NCBI RefSeq assembly: GCF_002370355.1
Contig: NZ_AP017929.1
Coordinates: 1,178,001-1,242,000, forward strand
Source: Latilactobacillus sakei subsp. sakei DSM 20017 = JCM 1157
GTDB lineage: Bacteria; Bacillota; Bacilli; Lactobacillales; Lactobacillaceae
Direction: 5' to 3'
Length of the DNA: 64,000 bases
Shown: positions 1-9,717 of the stretch, piece by piece
Numbering within the stretch: position 1 is the first letter of the stretch
How the letters are laid out: each line of letters opens with the position of its first letter
Translations under genes and position numbers: made by a program
Notes under the pieces: model-generated
Databases searched by the model: none
Seen by the model: only the letters and a program-made list of their open reading frames with translations
Told to the model about the DNA's origin: nothing

Positions 1-1
1 T

Positions 2-1567
2 GGGGTCTTATTAGCAGCCGCGATTTTACAATATCTCTTTCGCTATGGTTGGCGGACTCGTATCTGGGGTGGCGCAGCCAAGTTAGAACGGACATTGCGG
101 AGTCGTTTGTTCTGGCATTTTATGAAGATGGACACAACTTTCTTCCAGAAACACCGGACTGGCGATTTGATGGCCCATGCGACCAATGATTTAACCGCGA
201 TTCAACAAGTGGCGGGCGCCGGTATTTTAACGTTTGCGGATTCGATTATTACGGGTGGGACGACCATCATCGCGATGATTATTTTTGTCGATTGGCGGCT
301 AACATTAATGGCCTTGATTCCAATGCCATTATTAGCAGTGGCTTCAGGACGCTTAGGGACGCATTTGCATACCGCTTTTAGAGAATCACAAGCAGCCTTT
401 TCGAAATTAAATGATAAGACGCAAGAGAGTGTTTCTGGGATCAAAGTTTTAAAAACGTTTGGTCAAGAAGAAGCGGATATCGATGATTTCGACCAAATTG
501 TGACGAAGACAATTGCGATTAACAAGCGCGTCAACTTTATCGATGGTTTATTTGATCCAGCGATTAGTTTAATTATCGGGCTAACGTACCTCGTTACAAT
601 TATTTATGGTGGAACGTTGGTCATGAACCACAGTATTACAATTGGCCAATTGATTGCTTTTATCAGTTATATCGCAGCCTTAGTTTGGCCAATGTTTGCG
701 ATTGGTCGTTTATTCAATGTGCTTGAACGTGGCAATGCCAGTTATGATCGGGTTGAATCATTATTAAAAGAAACCAGCACGATTATTGAAAAGCCAGATG
801 CCATTCAAACGTTGGCAACTGGTGATATCGACTATGCCATTCAACAATTTTCCTATCCTGAAGAACAAACACCAACTTTAACGAATGTGCATTTCCAACT
901 GCCACAAGGAAAGACACTGGGAATTGTCGGGAAGGTTGGTTCTGGTAAAAGTACTTTGATCAAGTTGCTGTTACGAGAATATGATCAATATCAGGGCCAA
1001 ATTAAGATTAACCAGCACGATATTCGGGATTACACATTAGATGCATTACTCGATAGTATTGGCTATGTGCCACAGGACAACTTTTTGTTTTCAACGGATG
1101 TTCGCGATAATATTCGGTTCGCGGATTTTGAAAAGGAACAAGAGGCCGTTGAAGCAGCGGCTAGTTCTGGTGCGGTTCATGAAGATATTTTAACGTTTGC
1201 ACAAGGTTACGACACAGTTGTTGGTGAACGTGGCGTGTCATTATCAGGTGGACAGAAACAGCGAATTGCTATTTCCCGGGCAATAATGACTGATCCTGAA
1301 ATTTTAATTTTAGATGATTCATTGTCCGCGGTCGATGCGAAGACTGAAGAAGCAATTTTAATGAATCTTAAGACGCTACGGGCAAATCAAACGACAATTA
1401 TTACCGCTAATCGACTCAGTAGTGTAATGCACGCTGATGAGATTATTGTTATGGATGACGGAACGATTGCCGAACGTGGCACGCACGACAGCTTATTAGC
1501 CCAACAAGGGTGGTATGCTGAAATGTGGGTTAAACAACAATTAAATCAAGCGATGGGGGGCCAATAG
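2..1567 (+). CDS. ABC exporter subunit, BmrC/YheI-like (5' end outside window)
   Basis: This is one half of a heterodimeric type IV ABC exporter, a family that moves drugs or lipids across the membrane. The reading frame is open from base 2, so the start and first membrane helix lie upstream; 521 residues are visible. Transmembrane helices fill the first half. The nucleotide-binding domain follows, with Walker A GKVGSGKST (about nt 929-955), a canonical LSGGQ (about nt 1241-1255) and Walker B ILILDD. The catalytic Glu after Walker B is Asp and the H-loop His is Asn (TANRLSS), so this subunit's own ATP site should hydrolyse poorly. The next gene starts one base after the stop and supplies the partner. 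Substrate is unknown. The family call is secure; equating it with BmrC is inference. Confidence 0.9.
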   Translation, partial: GVLLAAAILQYLFRYGWRTRIWGGAAKLERTLRSRLFWHFMKMDTTFFQKHRTGDLMAHATNDLTAIQQVAGAGILTFADSIITGGTTIIAMIIFVDWRLTLMALIPMPLLAVASGRLGTHLHTAFRESQAAFSKLNDKTQESVSGIKVLKTFGQEEADIDDFDQIVTKTIAINKRVNFIDGLFDPAISLIIGLTYLVTIIYGGTLVMNHSITIGQLIAFISYIAALVWPMFAIGRLFNVLERGNASYDRVESLLKETSTIIEKPDAIQTLATGDIDYAIQQFSYPEEQTPTLTNVHFQLPQGKTLGIVGKVGSGKSTLIKLLLREYDQYQGQIKINQHDIRDYTLDALLDSIGYVPQDNFLFSTDVRDNIRFADFEKEQEAVEAAASSGAVHEDILTFAQGYDTVVGERGVSLSGGQKQRIAISRAIMTDPEILILDDSLSAVDAKTEEAILMNLKTLRANQTTIITANRLSSVMHADEIIVMDDGTIAERGTHDSLLAQQGWYAEMWVKQQLNQAMGGQ

Positions 1568-1568
1568 G

Positions 1569-3359
1569 ATGGCACAAAAGTATCAATCTGAATGGTCACA
1601 AAAGATATCGACTAAAGAACAGTTTCAAATTATGAAACGACTTTTTGGTTATACCAAGCGCTATAAGAAACAATTTATCGGCGCAATCATCGCAGCAGCG
1701 GGCTTAGCAACGATTAACATTTTGTTGCCGCGCTTATTACAAGTTTTTATGGATCGTTACTTAACGAAACAAACAGCGACAACTCAAATTTTGCTAGGGG
1801 TTGCTGGGTTATATGCCTTAGGGGTTATTTTGAAAGCTATCACGCAGTTTGCCCAATCTTTCCTCTTTGGAATGGGATCAGAACGCGCGATGGAAGATGT
1901 GCGCCGTGATCTTTTTCGTCAGTTGCATCGTTTGGGCATGCGTTATTTTGATCAAACACCTGCTGGATCAATTGTTTCGCGAGTTACCAATGATACGATG
2001 ACGTTAATTGATTATTGGAATGTGTTCCTATCATTATTAGTGGGTTCATTTTCAATTATCTCCGCGTTCATTGCGATGTGGTTATTATCACCGAAGATTG
2101 CACTAGCAACGGCTGGTTTTTTACCAATTTTATTAGTCATTATTTGGTATTACAGCAGTTATAGTGCCAAGGTTTATCGGCATATGCGTGAAAAGTTGAG
2201 TCAATTGAACACTAAGTTGAACGAATCGATTGAAGGGATTACAATTATTCAACAGTTCCGCCAAGAAAAACGACTCACAGCCGAATTTGAATCGGTTAAC
2301 GAAGATTATCTTAAAACAAGAGAAGCAATGATTCGGACTAATTCTTTATTGTTAGCACCGGTCGTTAACTTGCTGTATACACTGGCATTAGTGGTTGTTT
2401 TAACTTTATTCGGGCTTACAGCGTTGCATAGTTTTGTTGCGGCTGGATTGGTTTATGCCTTTACGACGTACGTTAGCAACTTTTTCAATCCGATGACCAA
2501 TATGATGGATTCATTATCCTCATTACAAGATGGGATGGTTGCCGGGCGTCGTATTTTTAGAATTCTGGATCAAACGGAATTTGCACCAGCCCAAGATGCA
2601 GATGCTGCTAGTCAAATTACCGATGGCCGCGTTGAGTTCAAACACGTGTCGTTTTCATATGATGGCAAGCATGAAATTCTCCATGATATTTCGTTTGTCG
2701 TTGAACCGGGCCAAACGGTTGCACTAGTGGGCCATACCGGTTCTGGTAAAAGTTCGATTATCAACGTCATGATGCGCTTTTATGAATTTTATGAAGGCGA
2801 AATTTTAATTGACGGTCAAGATATCCGCAGCTTTCAAACAGCAGAACTACGGCGTAAAATGGGCTTGGTTTTACAAGATGCGTTCATGTTTTACGGGGAT
2901 ATTGCTTCTAATATTCGCTTGTTTAACGATGAAATTACGGATGAACAGATTCAAGCCGCTGCTGAATTTGTTCAAGCGGATGAATTTATTAAGGAATTAC
3001 CAGGCCAATACCATGCACGAGTGATTGAAGGTGGCGCACAATTTTCGAGTGGCCAACGACAATTACTCTCATTTGCCAGAACATTAGTGACCAATCCGAA
3101 GATTCTGGTCTTAGATGAAGCGACTGCCAACATTGATACCGAAACGGAATCAGTAATTCAAACCGGTCTCGCTCGCTTGCGACAGGGACGGACTAGTATT
3201 GCGATTGCCCATCGGTTATCAACAATTCGTGACGCAGAATTAATTCTCGTCTTGGATCAAGGTCAAATTGTCGAACGGGGCAATCACGATAGCTTGGTTG
3301 CACAAAAGGGCCGCTATTATGAAATGTATCAATTACAAAATGGACAGAGTGGGCTATAA
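1569..3359 (+). CDS. ABC exporter subunit, BmrD/YheH-like
   Basis: This 596-residue protein is the partner half-transporter. It has six predicted helices in residues ~35-330 and a C-terminal ATPase domain with Walker A GHTGSGKSS, Walker B ILVLDEA including the catalytic Glu, and an intact H-loop (IAHRLST). Its signature motif is altered to FSSGQ. The pair is therefore complementary: in the dimer, this signature faces the partner's degenerate Walker B and H-loop. One dead and one live ATP site is the known architecture of BmrCD and TM287/288 exporters. The gene follows its partner with a one-base gap and is co-transcribed with it. Its stop codon lies inside the first helix of the structured repeat beginning at 3354, which may double as the 3' end of the message. 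Confidence 0.92.
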   Translation: MAQKYQSEWSQKISTKEQFQIMKRLFGYTKRYKKQFIGAIIAAAGLATINILLPRLLQVFMDRYLTKQTATTQILLGVAGLYALGVILKAITQFAQSFLFGMGSERAMEDVRRDLFRQLHRLGMRYFDQTPAGSIVSRVTNDTMTLIDYWNVFLSLLVGSFSIISAFIAMWLLSPKIALATAGFLPILLVIIWYYSSYSAKVYRHMREKLSQLNTKLNESIEGITIIQQFRQEKRLTAEFESVNEDYLKTREAMIRTNSLLLAPVVNLLYTLALVVVLTLFGLTALHSFVAAGLVYAFTTYVSNFFNPMTNMMDSLSSLQDGMVAGRRIFRILDQTEFAPAQDADAASQITDGRVEFKHVSFSYDGKHEILHDISFVVEPGQTVALVGHTGSGKSSIINVMMRFYEFYEGEILIDGQDIRSFQTAELRRKMGLVLQDAFMFYGDIASNIRLFNDEITDEQIQAAAEFVQADEFIKELPGQYHARVIEGGAQFSSGQRQLLSFARTLVTNPKILVLDEATANIDTETESVIQTGLARLRQGRTSIAIAHRLSTIRDAELILVLDQGQIVERGNHDSLVAQKGRYYEMYQLQNGQSGL

Positions 3360-3510
3360 GTCGGTTATATCCTGAGGATTAACAGAGAGTGGCGAATGAT
3401 GACTGTAAGCCATCGTTTGACATTCGGCGTTAACCGCAAGGATATGACTTATAGCACACGTTTAGATTAGGTTAAGCGGAAGAAGCAATTTCAACAAGCA
3501 CGTTTAGTAC
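3354..3510 (+). repeat. Structured repeat, single dispersed copy plus degenerate tail
   Basis: This element matches the 38.2-kb array. CTATAAGTC (3354-3362) pairs with GACTTATAG (3446-3454), ATATCCT (3367-3373) with AGGATAT (3439-3445), and TTAAC (3379-3383) with GTTAA (3429-3433). The shared internal-loop sequences GCGAAT (3392-3397) and GTTTGA (3415-3420) flank an apical GATG/CATC hairpin. A tail CACACGTTTA follows at about 3456-3465. A second CACGTTTA near 3499-3506 looks like the 3' end of a decayed second unit. The outer helix starts inside the stop codon region of the ABC gene. Confidence 0.8.
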
Positions 3511-3541
3511 ATTTTGGAATAACCAGGAGGATTTTTAGAAG

Positions 3542-4477
3542 ATGAAAAAGAAACGCTGGCTTAAATGGTCTTTAATAAGCGTTGTTATTTTAATTGTGAT
3601 TGGTGTCTTTGGCGCAACGCTGTATATGTATCAATATGCTTTCGTACCAGGGCAAAAGTCATTCTTGAATAATGGCAAGCCTAGCAAGTTTTATCGCGAC
3701 AATCAGAAATGGTTGGCAAAAGCCGATAAAGTGAAGTGGTATCAAAAGTCAGCGACTGATGATCTTAAGCTAGACGCGATTTACGTACCAGCTGCTAAGA
3801 AAACAACTAAAACAATCGTTGTGGCACACGGCTATATGGGCTACAAAGAGGATATGGCGCGCTATATTCATCTCTATCATGACTTGGGGTACAACGTATT
3901 GGCACCTGATGACCGTGGTTCCGGCGAATCGGAAGGGGATTATATTGGCTATGGTTGGCCAGATCGCTTAGATTACGTTAAATGGATCAAACAAGTGATT
4001 GCCAAAAATGGTCAAGATAGCCAAATTGCACTCTTCGGGGTTAGCATGGGCGGCGCCACTGTGATGTACACTGCTGGCGAAAAGCTTCCTAAACAGGTTA
4101 AAGCAGTGATTGAAGACTGTGGGTACAGCAGTATCTCAGGTGAGTTGGCCTATCAACTCAACGATTTGTTTGGTTTGCCGAAGTTCCCACTATTTTATAC
4201 CACTAACTTGATGGCGCGGGTCCGTGCTGGGTATAACTTTAGCGAAGGAGACGCAACCAAGAGTCTCGCTAAGTCAAAATTACCAATCATGTTGATTCAT
4301 GGCGCTAAAGATAAATTTGTACCAACCAAGATGGTTTACGAAAATTACAAAGCCGCTAATGCGCCTAAGCAATTATGGGTTGTGCCAGATGCAGGCCATG
4401 GTGAAGCATTAGCCAAGCAACCAACAGCTTATCGCAATAAGGTCGCAAAATTCTTGGATCAGTATTGGGAAAAATAG
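3542..4477 (+). CDS. Membrane-anchored alpha/beta hydrolase (serine esterase-like)
   Basis: This 311-residue protein has an N-terminal lysine-rich segment and one membrane helix (residues ~8-30), probably an uncleaved anchor with the enzyme outside the cell. The hydrolase fold carries the nucleophile elbow GVSMGG, a likely catalytic Asp in GAKDKF and the catalytic His in DAGHGE. It resembles the Bacillus YqkD / lactobacillar extracellular esterase family. The substrate cannot be told from sequence. A strong AGGAGG lies 12 bases before the ATG. The gene stands alone between the structured repeat and a bidirectional terminator. Confidence 0.85.
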   Translation: MKKKRWLKWSLISVVILIVIGVFGATLYMYQYAFVPGQKSFLNNGKPSKFYRDNQKWLAKADKVKWYQKSATDDLKLDAIYVPAAKKTTKTIVVAHGYMGYKEDMARYIHLYHDLGYNVLAPDDRGSGESEGDYIGYGWPDRLDYVKWIKQVIAKNGQDSQIALFGVSMGGATVMYTAGEKLPKQVKAVIEDCGYSSISGELAYQLNDLFGLPKFPLFYTTNLMARVRAGYNFSEGDATKSLAKSKLPIMLIHGAKDKFVPTKMVYENYKAANAPKQLWVVPDAGHGEALAKQPTAYRNKVAKFLDQYWEK

Positions 4478-4483
4478 AGTATT

Positions 4484-4537
4484 AAAAAAACGCACGTCAA
4501 CGATAAATCTTCATCGTTGGCGCGCGTCTTTTTTTGT
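4484..4537. terminator. Bidirectional intrinsic terminator
   Basis: The arms CAACGAT and ATCGTTG, extended by ACGCACG and CGCGCGT, form a hairpin flanked by A7 on the left and T7 on the right. It serves the converging hydrolase and acyltransferase genes. Confidence 0.9.
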
Positions 4538-4538
4538 G

Positions 4539-5162
4539 TTATTTGTGATCGTCAATCTCATATTTAAAATCAGGATTGATGTCGTGATCGATTTGATCAA
4601 AAGCGGCTTGCATTTGATCACCAATCATTGTCAGGTTTTCGTCGTTTAATTTAAGTTTAGGGTCGACTGGAATTGGTTCGCCGAAACGAATCGTAATCTT
4701 TTTACGTTTTAAGACGTCTGAAAATTTCAAGGGGCCTTGATAAACGGCGGGGACTAATGGGACCCGCGCCATTTTAGCAATGACCACTGCGCCACCTTTT
4801 AATTCGCTTGAATAGCGGCTACCAGTGGGAAACATGATTAAAGATAAGTCCTTTGAACGTAGGGCTTTAACCGGTGTTTTAATCGCTGAGGGGCCGGGAT
4901 TTTGACGATTAACAGGAAACGCGTTGGCGTGTTTCAAGATAAAACGTAAGATTGGATTTTTGAATAATTCTTCTTTAGCCATAAACGTAAACTTACGAGG
5001 GCTTGCAGCAAGTGCGAAGAAGATGGGATCCCACCAAGTCCGATGGGGGCCAACTAAAACGTAGGTGCCCTCTGGTAAAGCTGATTTGTTTTCAACGTTG
5101 ATTCGGCCATTAAGTAACCAGGCAAGAATTCGCACGATGAAGCGGGCAAATGAGAAAAACAT
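4539..5162 (-). CDS. 1-acyl-sn-glycerol-3-phosphate acyltransferase family protein (PlsC-like)
   Basis: Members of this family acylate lysophosphatidic acid to phosphatidic acid at the inner membrane face. The catalytic HX4D motif appears as HRTWWD and the second motif as FPTGSRYS, where most PlsC proteins have FPEGTR. An N-terminal hydrophobic segment is present. I chose the ATG at 5162 (207 residues) because AAAGGA sits nine bases upstream of it; a TTG at 5180 would add six residues but lacks a good ribosome site. The exact lipid substrate is uncertain because many lactobacilli carry several paralogues. Confidence 0.87.
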   Translation of the reverse strand: MFFSFARFIVRILAWLLNGRINVENKSALPEGTYVLVGPHRTWWDPIFFALAASPRKFTFMAKEELFKNPILRFILKHANAFPVNRQNPGPSAIKTPVKALRSKDLSLIMFPTGSRYSSELKGGAVVIAKMARVPLVPAVYQGPLKFSDVLKRKKITIRFGEPIPVDPKLKLNDENLTMIGDQMQAAFDQIDHDINPDFKYEIDDHK

Positions 5163-5283
5163 AATTTTAATTCCTTTCAAAAAACCTTTTTTAAGGCGAT
5201 TTAACGAACTACCTAGCTATTATACCAAATAACGCTGGTCTTTGTTATAATATGGGCTAAATACAAGTGGGGTTGAAAGTAGT

Positions 5284-6027
5284 ATGTTAAAAGCAGATGA
5301 AAGAATTGATCAGTTATTCCGATTAGATATTCAAATTATTCAAAGCCCATCCGTCTTTTCCTATTCAATGGATGCAGTCTTATTAGCTGATTTTGCGCAA
5401 TTGCCCAAGCGAGGCCTGATTGTTGATTTATGCGCTGGTAATGGGGCGGTGGGCCTATTTATGAGCCCCAAAACAAACGGTCAAATTGTAGGGGTTGAAT
5501 TACAACCACGCTTGGCAGATATGGCACAACGTTCAATCGAACTAAACGCGTTGACGGAACAGCTGCGTGTTTTAAATATGGATTTAAAAGACGTAACGAC
5601 CGTTATTAAAAAAGATAGCGTCGATATTGTGACCTGTAATCCGCCGTACTTTAAGGTGGCGCCTAATAGTCAAAAGAATCCTAATGAACATCTAGCCTTA
5701 GCACGCCACGAAATTGCGACGGATTTAAGAACCGTGGTCCAAACAATGAGTGGTTTGTTGAAGATGAATGGTAAAGGATATCTCGTGCACCGTCCAGAAC
5801 GCTTCCTAGAAATCTGTGATGAATTACGGGCAGCACGCATGGAACCCAAGCGTGTCCGGTTTGTTTACCCAAAGGCAGGTAAAGAAGCCAGCATGGTATT
5901 GATTGAAGCCGTCAAAGATGGTAGAAAAGGAGGCTTGCGAATGCTTCCGGAACTTACGATCTATGATGAAAACAGCGATTATACACCAGAAATGCGCACG
6001 AAGTTATTCATGGCAGAAGATGACTGA
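5284..6027 (+). CDS. tRNA1(Val) (adenine-N6)-methyltransferase family protein (YabB/TrmN6-like)
   Basis: This is a 247-residue class I SAM-dependent methyltransferase. The glycine-rich SAM loop reads [11 protein letters not shown] (residues ~50-60) and the adenine-N6 catalytic motif is CNPPYF. Family members modify A37 of tRNA(Val) in Escherichia coli; in Firmicutes the protein is known as YabB. It overlaps the GIY-YIG gene by eight bases, the same pairing as yabB-yazA in Bacillus, which supports the assignment. A promoter with TATAAT lies about 30 bases upstream of the start. Confidence 0.88.
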   Translation: MLKADERIDQLFRLDIQIIQSPSVFSYSMDAVLLADFAQLPKRGLIVDLCAGNGAVGLFMSPKTNGQIVGVELQPRLADMAQRSIELNALTEQLRVLNMDLKDVTTVIKKDSVDIVTCNPPYFKVAPNSQKNPNEHLALARHEIATDLRTVVQTMSGLLKMNGKGYLVHRPERFLEICDELRAARMEPKRVRFVYPKAGKEASMVLIEAVKDGRKGGLRMLPELTIYDENSDYTPEMRTKLFMAEDD

Positions 6028-6295
6028 GAAAGCTTATTATTTTTACGTACTAGTCTGTGCCGATCGTAGTTTTTATGGTGGCTTTACGACGGACGTCACG
6101 AAACGCGTTGCCACACATAATGCTGGTAAAGGTGCGAAGTACACGAAGCTTCGGCGCCCAGTGCGTTTGTTGTATTACGAAACATTTGCGGACAAGTCAT
6201 CCGCTTTAAAAGCCGAATACGCCTTTAAACACCAAAGCCGTTTAAAAAAGGAACAGTACTTAATCGCACACGGGATTGAAAGTACCCAATTTTAA
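6020..6295 (+). CDS. GIY-YIG domain protein, YazA/UPF0213 family
   Basis: This 91-residue single-domain protein starts at the ATG overlapping the end of the methyltransferase gene; a longer reading upstream lacks a ribosome site. The N-terminus reads [18 protein letters not shown], a GIY-YIG variant with YVL and YGG, followed by an Arg (KRVATHN) and a later Glu (KAEYAFK) in the family's usual places. The cellular role of UPF0213 proteins is not established. Translational coupling to the tRNA methyltransferase suggests a link to nucleic acid metabolism. Confidence 0.87.
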   Translation: MTEKAYYFYVLVCADRSFYGGFTTDVTKRVATHNAGKGAKYTKLRRPVRLLYYETFADKSSALKAEYAFKHQSRLKKEQYLIAHGIESTQF

Positions 6296-6308
6296 ACGGG
6301 ATTACAGG

Positions 6309-6337
6309 TTGACTCTAGCGAATATCTTTAGTATACT
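6309..6337 (+). promoter_or_regulatory. Sigma-A promoter of rpsB-tsf
   Basis: TTGACT (6309-6314) and TATACT (6332-6337) are separated by exactly 17 bases. Transcription should start near 6344, leaving a leader of about 120 bases before rpsB. Confidence 0.85.
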
Positions 6338-6371
6338 TTTAAACGGTATTTCATTACCAAAAAATAATTCA

Positions 6372-6431
6372 CACTGGTTGATTTCTAGAGAGGTGCTTGG
6401 CGACAAGTTCTCTAAAAAAGTGAAACCAGTG
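6372..6431 (+). promoter_or_regulatory. Structured rpsB leader, candidate ribosomal-protein leader RNA
   Basis: CACTGGTT (6372-6379) pairs with AACCAGTG (6424-6431), AGAGA (6387-6391) with TCTCT (6409-6413), and CTTG (6396-6399) with CAAG (6404-6407) around a GCGA tetraloop. The stacked helices with internal loops lie between the promoter and the rpsB ribosome site. No terminator follows, so any control would be translational. S2 autoregulation is an inference. Confidence 0.55.
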
Positions 6432-6462
6432 GTCGAATAAAACCATATGGAGGTCTGTTGAC

Positions 6463-7257
6463 ATGGCTGTATTGTCAATGAAACAATTATTAGAAGCGGG
6501 TGTTCACTTCGGTCACCAAACACGTCGTTGGAACCCAAAAATGAAGAAATTTATCTTTACTGAAAGAAATGGTATCTACATCATCGACTTGCAAAAGACA
6601 GTTCGCATGGTTGACGATGCTTATGACTTCGTTAAAGAAGAAGCTGCTAACGAAGGTGTATTCTTATTCGTTGGTACTAAGAAACAAGCACAAGATGCAA
6701 TTGCTGAAGAATCAGTACGTGCAGGCCAATACTTTGTAAATCACCGTTGGTTAGGTGGTACATTAACTAACTGGGATACAATCCAAAAACGTATCAAACG
6801 TCTTAAGGAAATCAAAGCAATGGACGAAGATGGTACTTTCGAACGTTTACCTAAGAAAGAAGTTGCCTTGTTGAAGAAACAACAAGAAAAACTTGAAAAA
6901 TTCTTAGGCGGTATCGAAGACATGCCACGCATCCCAGATGTAATGTTTGTCGTTGATCCTCGTAAAGAACGGATTGCTATCAAGGAAGCACAAAAATTAA
7001 ATATCCCAGTCGTTGCTATGGTTGATACTAACTCAGATCCAGATGATATTGATGTTATTATCCCATCAAACGATGACGCTATCCGCGCTGTTCGTTTAAT
7101 CACAGCTAAAATGGCTGATGCTATCATCGAAGGCCGTCAAGGTGAAGATGATGTTGAAGAAGCTACATTTGCTGCAGAAAACAAATCAGCAGACTCAATG
7201 GAAGAAATCGTTGAAGCAGTTGAAGGCAACAACGATACTAACACTGACGCTAAATAG
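6463..7257 (+). CDS. rpsB: 30S ribosomal protein S2
   Basis: S2 is a late-assembling protein of the small subunit that binds the 16S rRNA head-body junction and S1. The 264-residue sequence opens [20 protein letters not shown], which is diagnostic, and has the conserved [12 protein letters not shown] and PDVMFVVD stretches. The last ~35 residues are an acidic low-complexity extension, longer than in E. coli S2 and common in lactobacilli. Codons are highly biased, as for abundant proteins. It is followed by a terminator-like hairpin and tsf, the universal partner gene. Confidence 0.99.
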   Translation: MAVLSMKQLLEAGVHFGHQTRRWNPKMKKFIFTERNGIYIIDLQKTVRMVDDAYDFVKEEAANEGVFLFVGTKKQAQDAIAEESVRAGQYFVNHRWLGGTLTNWDTIQKRIKRLKEIKAMDEDGTFERLPKKEVALLKKQQEKLEKFLGGIEDMPRIPDVMFVVDPRKERIAIKEAQKLNIPVVAMVDTNSDPDDIDVIIPSNDDAIRAVRLITAKMADAIIEGRQGEDDVEEATFAAENKSADSMEEIVEAVEGNNDTNTDAK

Positions 7258-7268
7258 TAGATTCAAAT

Positions 7269-7323
7269 AAGCTGTCTTAGAGGTTTCGCAAATACTGCCT
7301 GACTTGTGGGACAGCTTTTTTTA
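7269..7323 (+). terminator. Hairpin terminator between rpsB and tsf
   Basis: AAGCTGTC (7269-7276) pairs with GACAGCTT (7310-7317), closing a 33-base loop and followed by a T tract. It probably reduces read-through so that rpsB and tsf are made in different amounts. No separate strong tsf promoter was found in the 40 bases after it. Confidence 0.7.
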
Positions 7324-7363
7324 AACCAATCATATTTAATATAAATTGTCGGAGGTACGAATT

Positions 7364-8239
7364 ATGGCTGAAATTAAAGCTGCTCAAGTAATGGAATTAC
7401 GTAAGAAAACTGGCGTTGGTATCATGGACGCTAAAAAAGCCCTAGTTGCTAGTGATGGTAACGTTGAAGAAGCAATCGATGCTTTACGTGAAAAAGGGAT
7501 GGCAAAGGCTGCTAAGAAAAACGATCGGATCGCTGCTGAAGGTTTAGCTGGCGTTGCTATTGATGGCAATACTGCTGCAATCGTTGAAGTGAACTCAGAA
7601 ACTGACTTCGTTGCTTCAAACGATCAATTCAAAGCTTTATTGAAAGATATTGCTGAAACAATTGCTAAAAACAAACCAGCTGACATGGCTGCTGCTGAAG
7701 AATTACCAATGGGTGAAGGCACAATTGCTAGCGCAGTAATCAACTTAACAGCTGTTATCGGCGAAAAGATCAGCTTCCGTCGTTTCGAATTAGTTGAAAA
7801 AAATGATGGCGATCACTTCGGTTCATACTTACACAATGGTGGCCAAATCGCTTCATTAGTTACTTTAGAAGGTGCTGACGATGAAGCAGCTCATGACGTT
7901 GCTATGCACGTTTCAGCTGTTAACCCTCAATACGTTTCTCGCGAAGATGTTCCTGCAGAAACATTGGATCACGAACGTGAAGTATTAACTGAAGAAACAA
8001 AGAACGAAGGCAAGCCAGAAAACATCATTCCTAAGATCGTTGAAGGCCGTGTTAACAAGTTCTTGTCAGAAATCAGCTTAAACGACCAAGCATTCATCAA
8101 AGACTCAGACCAAACTGTTGCACAATTCGTTGCATCAAAAAATGGTAGTGTTAAAGGCTTCGTTCGTTTCACTGTTGGTGAAGGTATCGAGAAAAAAGAA
8201 AATAACTTCGTTGATGAAGTTATGGGTCAAATCAAATAA
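7364..8239 (+). CDS. tsf: Translation elongation factor Ts
   Basis: EF-Ts releases GDP from EF-Tu during elongation. The 291-residue protein carries the N-terminal UBA-like motif [19 protein letters not shown] and the EF-Tu contact NSETDFVA. I start at ATG 7364, nine bases after GGAGG; a longer frame from 7346 has no ribosome site. Codon use is as biased as in rpsB. The gene lies between rpsB and pyrH as in most Firmicutes. Confidence 0.99.
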   Translation: MAEIKAAQVMELRKKTGVGIMDAKKALVASDGNVEEAIDALREKGMAKAAKKNDRIAAEGLAGVAIDGNTAAIVEVNSETDFVASNDQFKALLKDIAETIAKNKPADMAAAEELPMGEGTIASAVINLTAVIGEKISFRRFELVEKNDGDHFGSYLHNGGQIASLVTLEGADDEAAHDVAMHVSAVNPQYVSREDVPAETLDHEREVLTEETKNEGKPENIIPKIVEGRVNKFLSEISLNDQAFIKDSDQTVAQFVASKNGSVKGFVRFTVGEGIEKKENNFVDEVMGQIK

Positions 8240-9100
<861 letters not shown>

Positions 9101-9102
9101 AA

Positions 9103-9660
9103 ATGGCAAATCCAATTTTAGAACAAGCTAAAGAAAACATGGAAAAAGCAGAAGCTTCATTGCGCCGGACACTTGGTCAAATCCGGGCCGGCCGCGCTAA
9201 TGCAAGCTTAGTTAACCGTGTCAACGTCGAATATTATGGCGCAATGACACCTCTTAATCAAATTGCTGCAATCACAATCCCTGAAGCACGGGTATTGTTG
9301 ATTACACCTTATGATAAAGGTGCACTTGAAGATATCGAAAAAGCTCTTTACACAGCTGATATCGGTATCTCACCAGCTAATGATGGCTCAGTAATCCGTT
9401 TAGTAATCCCTCAATTAACGGGTGAACGTCGTAAGGAAATCGCTAAAGAAGTTGGTAAGGAAGCTGAATTAGCTAAAGTTGTTGTCCGTAACGCTCGTCG
9501 TGACGCAATGGATAACTTGAAAAAAGCTGAAAAGGCTAGCGAAATTAGTGAAGACGAAATGCACGATTTGGAAGAACAAGTCCAAAACTTAACGAACGAA
9601 GCAACAAAGAAAATCGATGCTATTTCTAAAGAAAAAGAAAAAGAAATTACTGAAGGTTAA
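9103..9660 (+). CDS. frr: Ribosome recycling factor
   Basis: RRF splits post-termination ribosomes together with EF-G. The 185-residue length is typical, and the sequence holds the family core [17 protein letters not shown] and the helical [21 protein letters not shown]. It starts two bases after the pyrH stop, so the genes are co-translated. A strong bidirectional terminator closes the unit. Confidence 0.99.
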   Translation: MANPILEQAKENMEKAEASLRRTLGQIRAGRANASLVNRVNVEYYGAMTPLNQIAAITIPEARVLLITPYDKGALEDIEKALYTADIGISPANDGSVIRLVIPQLTGERRKEIAKEVGKEAELAKVVVRNARRDAMDNLKKAEKASEISEDEMHDLEEQVQNLTNEATKKIDAISKEKEKEITEG

Positions 9661-9675
9661 TCTAACGGTCATTGA

Positions 9676-9716
9676 AAAAGGCGTTGAGACAAATTTTGTC
9701 TCAACGCCTTTTTTTG
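9676..9716. terminator. Bidirectional intrinsic terminator (frr / YhgE protein)
   Basis: A 16-base perfect inverted repeat (AAGGCGTTGAGACAAA and its complement) is flanked by A5 and T7. It ends both converging transcripts. Confidence 0.95.
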
Positions 9717-9717
9717 A

